This document shows positions 17,458-26,230 of a DNA stretch of 64,000 nt, piece by piece. Position numbers and translations under genes: made by a program. This stretch comes from Armatimonadota bacterium. Lineage in GTDB: Bacteria; Armatimonadota; Fimbriimonadia; Fimbriimonadales; Fimbriimonadaceae. The stretch spans positions 28,530 through 92,529 of the forward strand of contig JAKOXK010000075.1 in NCBI GenBank assembly GCA_029781035.1, read 5' to 3'. Each line of letters starts with the position of its first letter. The first letter of the stretch is position 1. The notes below the pieces were generated by a model that saw only the letters and a list, made by a program, of their open reading frames with translations, did no database searches and was not told the DNA's origin.

Positions 17458-18891
17458 GTGGTCAGGCTCCTTGGCATCGACATTGGAACGACCGGCACCA
17501 AAGCCATCGTTGTGGACGAGGCCGGGAAAGTCCTTGCCTCGGCTAGCGCCCGATACCCATTGATGACTCCGCAGCCAGGCTGGGCGGAGCAAGACCCCGA
17601 CGACTGGGTCAGATCGGTTCATGCGTGCCTTACTGAGTTGGATGGTGGCTGGGACGCCATCGGCTTGACCGGCCAGATGCACGGATCGGTGTTCTTGGAC
17701 TCGCAGGACAGCGTTGTGAGGCCCGCCCTTCTGTGGTGCGACCAACGCACTGAAGCTGAATGTAGGGAGATTGAGGAAACGGTGGGAAGCGAGCGGATCC
17801 GGACGCTCACATGTAACCCTCCGCTGACGGGTTTTCAGCTGCCCAAAGTGTTGTGGCTGAGGAAGCATGAGCCGGAAGCATTTGGCCGAGTGAGGAGCGT
17901 CTTGCTTCCCAAGGACTATGTCGCGTACAGGTTGACCGGCGTCAAAGCGACGGATGTCAGTGACGCGTCGGGAACCGGCTGCCTGGACGTGCCCCGTCGT
18001 GTATGGAGCGAAGACGTGATCGGTGCGATCGGCCTGGATCCCCGTCTGTACCCCGAAGTCCACGAGTCGTGGGAGGTGACCGGCAAGACGTCGGTAGGTA
18101 TCCCGGTCGTTGCGGGCGCTGGCGACCAGGCCGCAGGCGCAGTGGGGGTTGGGGCCGTGGGCCCTGGTGTCGTCAGCCTGAGCCTCGGGACAAGCGGCGT
18201 CGCGTTCAGCGCGATCGATGCGGCGGTTCCCGGTGCGGACGCTTCTGTCCACGTGTTCTGCCACGCGAATGGCGGCTGGCACGCCATGGGAGTGATGCTG
18301 AGTTGTGGTGGGGCTGTGCGCTGGGCCCGTGACCTGCTCTATCCTGACATGACCTTCGAAGAGATGGCTGAAGAGGCGTCACACGTGCGGCCAGGGGCTG
18401 AAGGTGTCCGGTTCTTGCCGTACCTTGCCGGTGAAAGGTGCCCCGTCGTGGATCCCGCGGCGCGAGGCGCCTTCGCCGGCTTGAGCCTCGCGCACGAGCG
18501 CGCGCACGTGGCGCGCGCGGTTTTTGAAGGGGTGACGTCAGGGCTGGCAGCTTGTCTCCGCAAGTTGGAAGCCTTTGGAGCGTCGACGCGACGGTTGAGG
18601 CTGACCGGCGGCGGAGCCGCCAGTCCGTTCTGGAGGCAGCTCATCGCCGACGCCACACAGTGCGACTGCGTCGCGATGGAGACGGACGAGGGCCCTGCGT
18701 TCGGCGCGGCGTTGCTGGCGGGCGTCGGTATCGGCGTCTGGCCCGATGTCCGGTCGGCGGTGGGCCAGACCGTCAGGGAAAAGGCCGCCTGTAAACCGGT
18801 GGGAAAGGACCTGGGAAACGGGATAGAGGACCAATCCAGGCTCTACACTCATCTAAAGGACTGGGCCAGGACAAGCGATAGGCTAGAATAG
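17458..18891 (+). CDS. xylB: Xylulokinase-like FGGY sugar kinase
   Basis: A 477-residue carbohydrate kinase. The N-terminal FGGY domain opens with L-G-I-D-I-G-T-T-G-T-K (phosphate-binding loop) and carries the xylulokinase-type G-L-T-G-Q-M-H-G-S-V segment, and the C-terminal domain has L-T-G-G-G-A-A-S-P-F-W-R. It would phosphorylate D-xylulose to xylulose 5-phosphate for the pentose phosphate pathway. The GTG at 17458 was chosen because the conserved strand starts at once and a TACACT box sits 6 nt upstream. No isomerase or transporter is adjacent. A different ketopentose substrate cannot be excluded. Confidence 0.87.
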   Translation: MVRLLGIDIGTTGTKAIVVDEAGKVLASASARYPLMTPQPGWAEQDPDDWVRSVHACLTELDGGWDAIGLTGQMHGSVFLDSQDSVVRPALLWCDQRTEAECREIEETVGSERIRTLTCNPPLTGFQLPKVLWLRKHEPEAFGRVRSVLLPKDYVAYRLTGVKATDVSDASGTGCLDVPRRVWSEDVIGAIGLDPRLYPEVHESWEVTGKTSVGIPVVAGAGDQAAGAVGVGAVGPGVVSLSLGTSGVAFSAIDAAVPGADASVHVFCHANGGWHAMGVMLSCGGAVRWARDLLYPDMTFEEMAEEASHVRPGAEGVRFLPYLAGERCPVVDPAARGAFAGLSLAHERAHVARAVFEGVTSGLAACLRKLEAFGASTRRLRLTGGGAASPFWRQLIADATQCDCVAMETDEGPAFGAALLAGVGIGVWPDVRSAVGQTVREKAACKPVGKDLGNGIEDQSRLYTHLKDWARTSDRLE

Positions 18892-18926
18892 CACCTGAGA
18901 CGCACGAAGTCCAAGGGTAGACTTCG
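18884..18926 (+). promoter_or_regulatory. rpsA promoter and leader hairpin
   Basis: TAGAAT (18884-18889) overlaps the xylB stop and is a -10 candidate. The roughly 57-nt leader has a 7-bp hairpin, CGAAGTC (18905-18911) with GACTTCG (18920-18926). Such a leader could serve autogenous control by S1 (inference only). Confidence 0.35.
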
Positions 18927-18952
18927 CCCTCCTTTCATCTAGGACTCACGAC

Positions 18953-20437
18953 ATGACAGAAGAGAATCTGACGACCACCGTCACGGCTACTGAGGCTACG
19001 GAGCCATCCCAGCCTCAAGTAGAAGAAACCGCCGTGGCAGAAAGTGGCGTCGCGCCCAGTCCCGAGGCCGCTGCTCCTGAGGCGGAGGCCGGTGTCCAGG
19101 CCGCGACTCCTCCCATGCCGGCGGCCGGCACAAGCGTAAAGAACGACGAAGACCTTTTCGAGCAGGCGATGGCAGCCCTCGAGTCTGACGACTCTGGCAG
19201 AGAGACGTCGAGCGGCATAAGTCGCGGTGACCGTATCGAAGCCAAGGTCATCCAAGTCGAAAAGGACCGCGTTTTCGTCGATCTGGGGACCAAGGCAGAA
19301 GGGGTTGTGCCCCTGAGCGAGTTGACCGACCTCAACGTGGACAGTGCGGTGGGGATCGTCAAGCCGGGCGACACTTTTGAAGTCATCGTCCTGAAGACGG
19401 GCAGCGCGGAAGGCAACCCGATCGTTTCGAAACGAAAAGCGGACTTTGACCAGACCTGGCAAAGGATCCTCGACTCGTTCGAGGAGGCGCGCGTGTTCGA
19501 GGCTCAGGTCGTTGACCGGGTCAAAGGCGGGCTCGTGGTCGACATCGGTGTACGCGGCTTTGTGCCTGCGACCCACGTCGGCAGCGGGAAGCTCCGCAAC
19601 ATCGAGAAGTTCGTCGGCCAGACATTGATGGTCAAGATCATCGAAGTCGACCGCGAGCGGAAGAAGGTCGTCCTCAGCAACCGGGCCGCCGAAGGCGAAC
19701 GAAAGGACGAACTCAAGAAGGAGATCTTTGACAAGGTCAAGACTGGCGACGTCTTGCCGGGCGTGGTCCGCCGCTTGACGGACTACGGCGCGTTCGTCGA
19801 CCTCGGCGGCATCGACGGTCTGCTCCATATCAGCGAGATGAGCTGGTATCGGATCGAGCATCCGCGAGAGGTCCTTCACGAGGGCGATGAGATCAACGTA
19901 CAGGTGTTGCGCCTCGACCCGAACTCGGGACGTGTGAGCCTCGGCCTGCGCCAGGTTTTGCCTGATCCATGGAACCTGATCCGAGAAAACTACAAGCAGG
20001 GCCAAAAGATCAGCTGCAAGGTCAGCCGGATCGTCCAGAGTGGTGCCTTTGTCAGGCTCCCGGAGGGCGCCGAGGCGTTCCTTCCGCTCAGTGAGTGCAG
20101 CAACAAGCGCATCAAGAAGCCGAACGAGGTGTTGACCGAAGGTCAGGAGATCGAACCGACGGTCATCGACTTGCGACCCGACGACCGGCGCATGGTGCTC
20201 AGCCTCCGCGAGGGCGCGCAACCGGGAAGCGACTACAGCTATGACCGAGGCGGAAAACGCAAGCCTGGAGCCCGACGGCCCGGTCGACCGGAGCAAAGCT
20301 TCGATCCGCCAGCTGCGACGATGCGCGCCCCGTCCGGTGGTGCGACCATTGGCGAGCGGCTGGGAATGCTCAAGGGCATCCTCCGTCAAGAGAACGAGGA
20401 CGCGCCCGAGGCGACAGAAGAACAGAAGTCGGAGTGA
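18953..20437 (+). CDS. rpsA: 30S ribosomal protein S1
   Basis: A 494-residue protein with four S1 (OB-fold RNA-binding) repeats beginning at about residues 91, 179, 264 and 349. The third has the consensus [26 protein letters not shown]. The N-terminal 85 residues are acidic and Pro/Ala-rich, and the C-terminal tail (from about 420) is basic and disordered. S1 anchors mRNA on the 30S subunit. Four repeats is the shorter form typical of many non-proteobacterial phyla (E. coli has six). A strong terminator lies after the stop. Confidence 0.92.
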   Translation: MTEENLTTTVTATEATEPSQPQVEETAVAESGVAPSPEAAAPEAEAGVQAATPPMPAAGTSVKNDEDLFEQAMAALESDDSGRETSSGISRGDRIEAKVIQVEKDRVFVDLGTKAEGVVPLSELTDLNVDSAVGIVKPGDTFEVIVLKTGSAEGNPIVSKRKADFDQTWQRILDSFEEARVFEAQVVDRVKGGLVVDIGVRGFVPATHVGSGKLRNIEKFVGQTLMVKIIEVDRERKKVVLSNRAAEGERKDELKKEIFDKVKTGDVLPGVVRRLTDYGAFVDLGGIDGLLHISEMSWYRIEHPREVLHEGDEINVQVLRLDPNSGRVSLGLRQVLPDPWNLIRENYKQGQKISCKVSRIVQSGAFVRLPEGAEAFLPLSECSNKRIKKPNEVLTEGQEIEPTVIDLRPDDRRMVLSLREGAQPGSDYSYDRGGKRKPGARRPGRPEQSFDPPAATMRAPSGGATIGERLGMLKGILRQENEDAPEATEEQKSE

Positions 20438-20456
20438 CTTTCACCGACGGACACGA

Positions 20457-20494
20457 CGGGGGCGGCTTGACGGATCAGGCCGCCCCCGTCCATT
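20457..20494 (+). terminator. Rho-independent terminator after rpsA
   Basis: CGGGGGCGGC (20457-20466) pairs perfectly over 10 bp with GCCGCCCCCG (20479-20488), followed by TCCATTTT. Its position decides that coaE starts at 20515 rather than at the in-frame GTG at 20434. Confidence 0.85.
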
Positions 20495-20514
20495 TTCCTG
20501 CTCCAGGTGCGGTC

Positions 20515-21060
20515 ATGCCACTGGCCGTCACAGGCGGACCGGGACAAGGGAAGAGCACGGTTCTAGTCCATCTCGCTTCATTGGGTGTTCAGACGCTCTC
20601 GGCCGACGAGGTGGTTCGGAGCGCTTGGAGTGACCGGGGCGTGCAGTCCCGGATCGCAGAAAGACTTGGACTTCAGCTGCCGATCGACAAGGGCGCCGTC
20701 CGAGAGGCCGTGCTCTCGGACCCCCAGGCACGAAGGGCGCTGAACGCAGTCCTTCACCCTGAAACAACGGCGAGGATCATCGCGTCAGGTGCCCAAGCCG
20801 TGGAAGTACCGCTCCTCATTGAAACGTGTCTCCAGGGTCTGTTCCGGCGCGTCTGGGTCGTCGTATGCGAAAAAGAAATCCAGATTGCAAGGTTGGCTGA
20901 GCGACTCGGCGACCGTAATCAGGCGGAAGCGTTTTTGAGTACGCAACTGGCTCCTGAAGTGAAAGTCGTGTTTGCAGACGCGATTATTCGAACCGACATC
21001 CCACTGAACAACGTCCAGAGTGCTGTAGAGTCCCTGGCCCGAAGACACGGACTGACATGA
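20515..21060 (+). CDS. coaE: Dephospho-CoA kinase
   Basis: A 181-residue P-loop kinase catalysing the last step of coenzyme A synthesis (ATP-dependent 3'-phosphorylation of dephospho-CoA). The P-loop G-G-P-G-Q-G-K-S-T is at residues 7-15, the D-E-V-V-R segment and L-N-A-V-L-H-P substrate region follow, then V-P-L-L-I-E-T. The ATG at 20515 has an AGGTG Shine-Dalgarno and lies beyond the rpsA terminator. An upstream in-frame GTG (20434) would place the terminator hairpin inside the gene, so I reject it. The L-I-E-T is where L-F-E is usual. Confidence 0.87.
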   Translation: MPLAVTGGPGQGKSTVLVHLASLGVQTLSADEVVRSAWSDRGVQSRIAERLGLQLPIDKGAVREAVLSDPQARRALNAVLHPETTARIIASGAQAVEVPLLIETCLQGLFRRVWVVVCEKEIQIARLAERLGDRNQAEAFLSTQLAPEVKVVFADAIIRTDIPLNNVQSAVESLARRHGLT

Positions 21061-21292
21061 GTGTGTCGGACCGAAACCTCGTGCTATACTCGGACGCTTT
21101 GCCCAGAATGGGCGGGTTTCGAAGCAGGGGCGCTTTTCGGTGAAGACCGGAAGCCCTCTGTTGCTTCTAGCGGCCCGTTTCAGCTATGCTGGGCACTTGT
21201 CGGATGGCGAAAGCCTGACGACAGGCATGGAAGTGCTCGCAACACGCAAGAATTCAGACAGACCGGAAGATTCGCATGGAGGACGCGCGATA
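21061..21292 (+). promoter_or_regulatory. Promoter and long structured leader
   Basis: TATACT with an upstream TGC (extended -10 form) lies at 21085-21090, giving a leader of about 195 nt before the GTG at 21293. It can fold: GCACTT (21194-21199) pairs with AAGTGC (21231-21236), enclosing GGC-GAAA-GCC with a GNRA loop, and alternatively GCCTG-ACGA-CAGGC. I could not match it to a known riboswitch class. Confidence 0.35.
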
Positions 21293-23218
21293 GTGACACG
21301 CGACGGAACGAGGCGGCAGAGGGCATCTCTGGCCCTCAAGATTTTCGCCATTGCCCTGGCGGCAGTGCCTGCATTAGCAGGCCGGCCGGCATCGGCCCAG
21401 ATTGAAGCCAGGCCCCAATGGGCGGTACTGGAGTTCGCCAACAAAGGCCCGAAGTCCATGACTGTGGGCAAGATGGCGACAGACGCCTTTTCGGCGGAAC
21501 TGACTCGACTCGACAAGGTCGATGTGGCTCCCGCTGAGTCAGTTGACCGCCAGACAGCGGACTTGGGTTACCAGCCGCCTGTCACGAAGCCAGCCGACAT
21601 TCAACGGCTTGGTCAAGCGTTGCAGGTGGTGACGGTGATCTCCGGCGAGGTCGTCAACTGGCGGATCGTCACGACTCCCCAGGGCCGACAGGCGCAAGTC
21701 CTGTTGCGAACCATGGTTTGGGACGTCGCATCGGGTCTGACCGTCAATGGAGCGGCGATAGGCGCCCAGTCCGACGTCCGCAGTGGTGACATTTCTGACG
21801 AAGACCTTATTAAGAGCGCTTTGTCGCAAGGGGCCTATGAGGCCATGTCGCAGATATCCAGCCGGACTCTGCCGACGGCGACCGTGCTCAACACGCTGAA
21901 CAACCGCGCCTTGATCAACCGTGGCAACCGTGCCGGGTTCGCAAAGGATCAGCGCGTTATCGTCAACCGTGGCAAGAGCCAGGTTGCCGAAGGCGTGGTC
22001 CGCGATGTTGACCCAGACTCCAGCTTCATGGAAGTCACGCGGAGCTACCGTGGCATTCAGCCAGGCGACCAGGTCCGCGTCATCTTCGACGTGCCGAACA
22101 TCAAGGATTCCTTCGGGAAGGACGGGAGCGTTCAACCCAAGCGTTCCACCGGTGGCGGCAACAACTCGGGTCTTGTGTCGCTCGTAATCGTCTTGCTCAT
22201 CCTGGGCTTCCTCCTTTCAGGCGGACACGCCACCAACCAGGACGGCGTCGCCAACGTGACCGCAGAAGCTCTCGTTCTGTCGAACGATGTTCCGGCAGTC
22301 AAGATCAGTTGGACACGCGACTCGTTCTTCCGGGGCACCGATCTAGGTCCCTATCAGTTCCAAGTCTGGCGCAACGATTACAACACGGCGCCTGCTGTCG
22401 TGGCGACGGCCAACCAGTCGTTCGCCTACAACGACAGGGACGGCAATTCGCCGACCACTTGGTATGACTTTGGCGGGATCATCGGCGGGGACACCTGCGA
22501 CAACACGACGCCGCCTGCTGGCGGGGGCAATGCTGGCGCGACCTCGTCACCAGGCACGCCCTACTACTATTCGGTTGAAGTCGTGTACCGCGTGAGCTGC
22601 CTGGACCTTCCCGGAGGCTGTACGGGTGGCACGACGGGCGGTACGACCGGCACGACCGGTGGCACGACTGGCACGACGGGGGGCACGACCGGCCTGACGA
22701 CTGGCGGCACGACCGGTGGCACGACAGGCACGACGGGTGGCACAACTGGCACGACCGGTACGACGTCGGGCACGACGGGCACAGTCTCATACTGCTACTT
22801 CGTCACTGCCAAGGTGGCTGCGGTCGGGCAAGCGACTCCGCTGTCCCGTTCCAATCTGCGGTCTCCTGACGACAACGCGATCGTTTCGGCTCCGACGACC
22901 TTCACGTTCACTTCGGTGCGTGGTGCTGTCGCCAGTGTGCCCCTCGAGTATGTCGTCCAGTTCTCCGACCTGCCGAGTTTCCCGCGTGGATCACGAACTT
23001 TCACGACGGATTCGTTCGTCGAACTAGTGCTGCCAGGCGGCCAGCCGGTGAGTTCGCCGACGATCGATACGTCGACGGTCGACCCGACGGCCACGGTGAT
23101 CTACTGGAGAGTCGGCGTTCGGAACCCAGAAGACGTGCCGGGCCCGGTGGCGGATGCGAATGGTCAAAGGTACGTGTGGAGTTCAGTCCGACACTTCCGG
23201 AGGCCTTCGAACCCATAA
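21293..23218 (+). CDS. Exported CsgG/FlgT-like protein with Gly-Thr repeat linker
   Basis: A 641-residue protein. The GTG at 21293 was chosen because of the GGAGG upstream and the signal peptide it gives (twin basic start, A-L-A-A-V-P-A-L-A-G, cleavage after A-S-A). Residues about 37-190 resemble the CsgG/curli-secretion alpha/beta fold (W-A-V-L-E-F-x-N, G-K-M-A-T-D-A-F). A beta-rich domain (about 200-270) and one membrane helix (about 294-310) follow, then fibronectin-like regions split by a low-complexity Gly-Thr stretch (about 443-500). Function unknown; it may be a cell-envelope or surface component with the next genes. Confidence 0.65.
   Translation: MTRDGTRRQRASLALKIFAIALAAVPALAGRPASAQIEARPQWAVLEFANKGPKSMTVGKMATDAFSAELTRLDKVDVAPAESVDRQTADLGYQPPVTKPADIQRLGQALQVVTVISGEVVNWRIVTTPQGRQAQVLLRTMVWDVASGLTVNGAAIGAQSDVRSGDISDEDLIKSALSQGAYEAMSQISSRTLPTATVLNTLNNRALINRGNRAGFAKDQRVIVNRGKSQVAEGVVRDVDPDSSFMEVTRSYRGIQPGDQVRVIFDVPNIKDSFGKDGSVQPKRSTGGGNNSGLVSLVIVLLILGFLLSGGHATNQDGVANVTAEALVLSNDVPAVKISWTRDSFFRGTDLGPYQFQVWRNDYNTAPAVVATANQSFAYNDRDGNSPTTWYDFGGIIGGDTCDNTTPPAGGGNAGATSSPGTPYYYSVEVVYRVSCLDLPGGCTGGTTGGTTGTTGGTTGTTGGTTGLTTGGTTGGTTGTTGGTTGTTGTTSGTTGTVSYCYFVTAKVAAVGQATPLSRSNLRSPDDNAIVSAPTTFTFTSVRGAVASVPLEYVVQFSDLPSFPRGSRTFTTDSFVELVLPGGQPVSSPTIDTSTVDPTATVIYWRVGVRNPEDVPGPVADANGQRYVWSSVRHFRRPSNP
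22620..22788 (+). repeat. In-frame Gly-Gly-Thr / Gly-Thr-Thr coding repeat
   Basis: About 169 bp of degenerate tandem repeats of GGC/GGT and ACG/ACC/ACT codons encode a flexible Gly-Thr linker. Codon choice varies between units, which argues against very recent expansion. Confidence 0.85.
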
Positions 23219-23227
23219 AGTAGGGAT

Positions 23228-23257
23228 GCGGGCCTGGGGTAATCGCCCCGGGCCCGC
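23228..23257 (+). terminator. Strong GC hairpin after the CsgG-like gene
   Basis: GCGGGCC (23228-23234) and GGCCCGC (23251-23257) pair, with an inner GGGG/CCCC continuing the stem. It lies 9 nt after the stop. There is no U-run, so termination may need Rho. Confidence 0.5.
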
Positions 23258-23340
23258 ACAGGCCCCTCCGAGGCAAGTGATCCTTGGAAAAACGGCATCG
23301 TGATAATCGACTCGGACTCGTCTGAAAGAATCAAAGCACC

Positions 23341-26172
23341 ATGAGCAAACTGTTGAGGACCGTGATCGGCACCGGACTCGTTTTCGGCGCCTGTTCAAGC
23401 AGCTTCGGCCAGGGGACGAACGGATGGTTCGCCGAATGTCTTGACCCGGCCAACACGCAACCCTATTCCACCGACTACGGCACTCTTGGCCTCAGGGACG
23501 CACTAATCGGCGTTTCCCTTGGTGTGAGTGGAACGGTCACCTATGGAGGTGGCACTGCCCCTGCGATCTATTGCTACCTGACCGCGACCACTTTTGACGC
23601 GGTCGGACGCTTCGCCTTCTACGCAGGCTCCCAGGGCTCGGTGCAGTCGAATTTCGATGATCAGTTGGCGTTCACCACTGGTGCTCCGACCGACCCGGTC
23701 GGCGACTTTTGCTACGCCAAAGTCCTCAAGGACGGCGACCAGGACGCTAACTCGGTCCTCTATGGGACGGGTGGTCTGCGGACCGCTTATGTCGGTGCCA
23801 GCAAGCGGTATGCCATCACCGCGTGGAGCGATGCCGATGTGGATGTCGAACTCCAAACGAAAGTCATTGGCGACGCCGTCCGCTTGCGCTGGCGCATGAG
23901 GAACCTCAAGGCCGATCCCCAGACTCTCGGCCTGCTGTGGGGCGCCTGGACTGGCCAACGGACTCACAACGCTTCGACCGTGGATCCGTCTGTCCCGCCG
24001 TCAAACCAGGTCAGCCACTTCCCGTTGCCGACTGTCACGGGCGTTGTCAAAGGTTGGGACGTACCGGACGACAATTACTATCAGTTTGTGAAACTGCCGT
24101 CAGGCAAGCCCGTCCGGAACGAACGGCGCTATGACATCAACAACCCGAAGTTCCCGGCCTACGCCGAGTTCGTGTTCGGACAGACTGTGCCATACGGCGT
24201 CCGCATCGAGAACTTGCCTGGGCCGTCGACTCCTGACGCGACGAGTGCAGACCTGATCGTGATCGGTAACCGGGAAGACATCTTGGCCGGGAACACGATG
24301 ACGCTCCACGTTTTCGGCGACGCGACAGGTGTTGCAGAGGAGGCGGACGTTTACATTTCGAACCCCAGTTTCATTCAGAGGTTCCCGCCGGCGACAGTCG
24401 CACCTGGTGAGAGCCGCGACGTCATCCACTATGTCCGGTCCTCATGGGGTGTTTCCGACTACGAGGATCCCTATACGGTGGTCTTGGACGCGCCGAAGCT
24501 CATCTCTACGGACAGCAGCGGCCTGAACAGCCTCTCGCCGAACCCGATGACGATCCGAGCGTACGTAGACAACCAGTATGCGACTTTGGACAAAGAAGTG
24601 CCGCTGAACGACGTGCGCTTCACCATCTTCCTGCCCAAGGGCTTGACTTTGGCATCCGGCGAAACGGCACAAAAGACACTGACCGTCGTGCAGCCTAACG
24701 CCGTTTCCTATGTGGAATGGAGGGTCGTGGCCGATGGCAAAGTCTACGGAAACCTGCCCTTCCAAGTCACCGTACACCCAACCCCGGGCCCAGAGAAGAC
24801 CCTTAGCGGAAGCGTGGCGGTTTCTGCGACACCCAAACTCCTGTTGCCGTCCGGTCCCAACATGGTCACGATTCCCTACGGATTCAACGACACGTCGATG
24901 GAAGACATCCTTGGCCTTCAGTACGGTGTCGACTATGTGGCTTACAAGTGGGACGCAGACCAAGCCAGCTACGTGCCGGCGTTGACCGTCGACCGAGGCA
25001 TCGGTTACTGGATCATCCCGACAAGCGACCTGGGATATCACACGCTCCAGGGCGCCCAGTTGCCAACGGACACCGGCAACGGGGGCCTTCTCGTCAACCT
25101 GAAGCAGGGCTGGAACATGATCGGGAATCCGTATAGCTTCCCGGTTCCTCTCAGCCAACTCATCATGGTCGTGGAAGACAGCCCGCAGGACAGCTACACC
25201 TGGCTGGACGCCGTGGCGAACAACTTCGTCCAATCGAGCATGGTGTACTATGATCGCACGACGGGTGCTTACGGCTATACGCAGGGCGGAGACGACCTTT
25301 TGCAGCCGCACTTCGGCTACTGGGTCTACGTCTCCACCTACAAACCGATCCGCATGATCTGGCCAGCCGTCTTCGCAGAAGGCCTGCCTAACGCGGGAAG
25401 GTCGGCTTCCAACGGATGGGTTCAGAACGACCGCCAATGGCGGCTCCAACTCTCGGCCCGCACCGTGAACGGAATCGACTCGCAGAACTACGTCGGCGTG
25501 CTGCCTGACAAGAAGAAGATCGCCCAGTTCCAGACGCGCAAGGCTCCTGCCGCCCCGAACCAGGCCGTCGAGCTCTACATCGACGACACAGTCAACGGGC
25601 AAGCCGCGCGGATGGCCCAGACGCTCACCGATCGGGCCGTCAAGAAGGAATGGACGGTCAACGTCAAAGTCCCGCAGGCCGGAGACGTCACGGTTACGTG
25701 GCCTAACCTTCCGTCTTGTCCGCGGAACATGCGGTACCGCATCACGGACAGTGCGAGCAACGAGTCTCACGACCTGCGGTCCGTTTCCGGTTACACGTTC
25801 CACATGAACGCTGCCGGCGTCCGCAAGCTGACACTTTCGATGGAGCCGGGCGGTTCAAGCCGGCCCGTCATCGGAAACGTCATCGTGACCCGGGATGGCC
25901 GCGGCGGTGGTTACAACGCGCCGGTGACGGTGAACTACGCACTCTCTACCGACGCGCTCGTCACAGTCCGAGTCCTCAACAACCAGGGCAAGGAAGTCTA
26001 TACGGTCACTCGTGGCCGCTCCGACGGCGCTGGACAGAACAGCGTCACCTGGACGATGCATGACAACGCGAACCGCACGGTCGCACCGGGCGTCTACCGA
26101 GTCGAAATTCTGGCGGAGACCCCGTCCGGTGACCGAGTCAGACGCATGGTTCCGATCAACGTGACGCGCTGA
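23341..26172 (+). CDS. Large secreted protein with C-terminal FlgD-like Ig domain
   Basis: A 943-residue protein with an N-terminal signal peptide (residues 1-23, ending S-S-F-G-Q). Most of the length is predicted beta-rich surface sequence. Two W-N-M-I-G-N-P-Y type segments (about residues 595-605) recur in secreted proteins with sorting-like tails. The last 95 residues are a FlgD-like Ig domain (V-T-V-R-V-L-N-N-Q-G-K-E-V, then A-P-G-V-Y-R-V-E). Such domains end many surface proteins in diderm phyla. Specific role unknown. Flanked by strong GC hairpins, so it is probably its own transcript. Confidence 0.7.
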   Translation: MSKLLRTVIGTGLVFGACSSSFGQGTNGWFAECLDPANTQPYSTDYGTLGLRDALIGVSLGVSGTVTYGGGTAPAIYCYLTATTFDAVGRFAFYAGSQGSVQSNFDDQLAFTTGAPTDPVGDFCYAKVLKDGDQDANSVLYGTGGLRTAYVGASKRYAITAWSDADVDVELQTKVIGDAVRLRWRMRNLKADPQTLGLLWGAWTGQRTHNASTVDPSVPPSNQVSHFPLPTVTGVVKGWDVPDDNYYQFVKLPSGKPVRNERRYDINNPKFPAYAEFVFGQTVPYGVRIENLPGPSTPDATSADLIVIGNREDILAGNTMTLHVFGDATGVAEEADVYISNPSFIQRFPPATVAPGESRDVIHYVRSSWGVSDYEDPYTVVLDAPKLISTDSSGLNSLSPNPMTIRAYVDNQYATLDKEVPLNDVRFTIFLPKGLTLASGETAQKTLTVVQPNAVSYVEWRVVADGKVYGNLPFQVTVHPTPGPEKTLSGSVAVSATPKLLLPSGPNMVTIPYGFNDTSMEDILGLQYGVDYVAYKWDADQASYVPALTVDRGIGYWIIPTSDLGYHTLQGAQLPTDTGNGGLLVNLKQGWNMIGNPYSFPVPLSQLIMVVEDSPQDSYTWLDAVANNFVQSSMVYYDRTTGAYGYTQGGDDLLQPHFGYWVYVSTYKPIRMIWPAVFAEGLPNAGRSASNGWVQNDRQWRLQLSARTVNGIDSQNYVGVLPDKKKIAQFQTRKAPAAPNQAVELYIDDTVNGQAARMAQTLTDRAVKKEWTVNVKVPQAGDVTVTWPNLPSCPRNMRYRITDSASNESHDLRSVSGYTFHMNAAGVRKLTLSMEPGGSSRPVIGNVIVTRDGRGGGYNAPVTVNYALSTDALVTVRVLNNQGKEVYTVTRGRSDGAGQNSVTWTMHDNANRTVAPGVYRVEILAETPSGDRVRRMVPINVTR

Positions 26173-26180
26173 CGCGACCA

Positions 26181-26213
26181 GGGCCCCTGGCTCTCGTGTA
26201 GAGCCAGGGGCCC
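26181..26213 (+). terminator. 14-bp perfect hairpin after the FlgD-Ig protein
   Basis: GGGCCCCTGGCTCT (26181-26194) pairs perfectly with AGAGCCAGGGGCCC (26200-26213) around CGTGT. It lies 8 nt after the stop. No U-run follows. Confidence 0.6.
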
Positions 26214-26230
26214 CCTGACCGCAACGACCG

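Noticed and set aside
18935..20389. 484-residue open frame antisense to rpsA
   Set aside because: Lies wholly opposite a certain S1 gene, with low-complexity Asp/Arg/Leu composition and no recognisable motif; it is a codon-bias shadow.
20434..20514. GTG 20434 as coaE start overlapping rpsA
   Set aside because: It would translate through a 10-bp GC terminator hairpin, and the P-loop region begins at 20515 behind a good Shine-Dalgarno.
21097..21292. c-di-GMP (GEMM) riboswitch before the CsgG-like gene
   Set aside because: The GNRA loop hinted at it, but the GGCAAAC and GACGCAAAGCC core elements and receptor are missing.
22620..22788. Tandem repeats resembling a CRISPR-like array
   Set aside because: No conserved repeat-spacer periodicity; it is an in-frame Gly-Thr coding linker.
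24442..25803. 453-residue open frame antisense to the FlgD-Ig protein
   Set aside because: Shadow of the plus-strand gene; composition is Val/Arg/Asp-biased without domain pattern.
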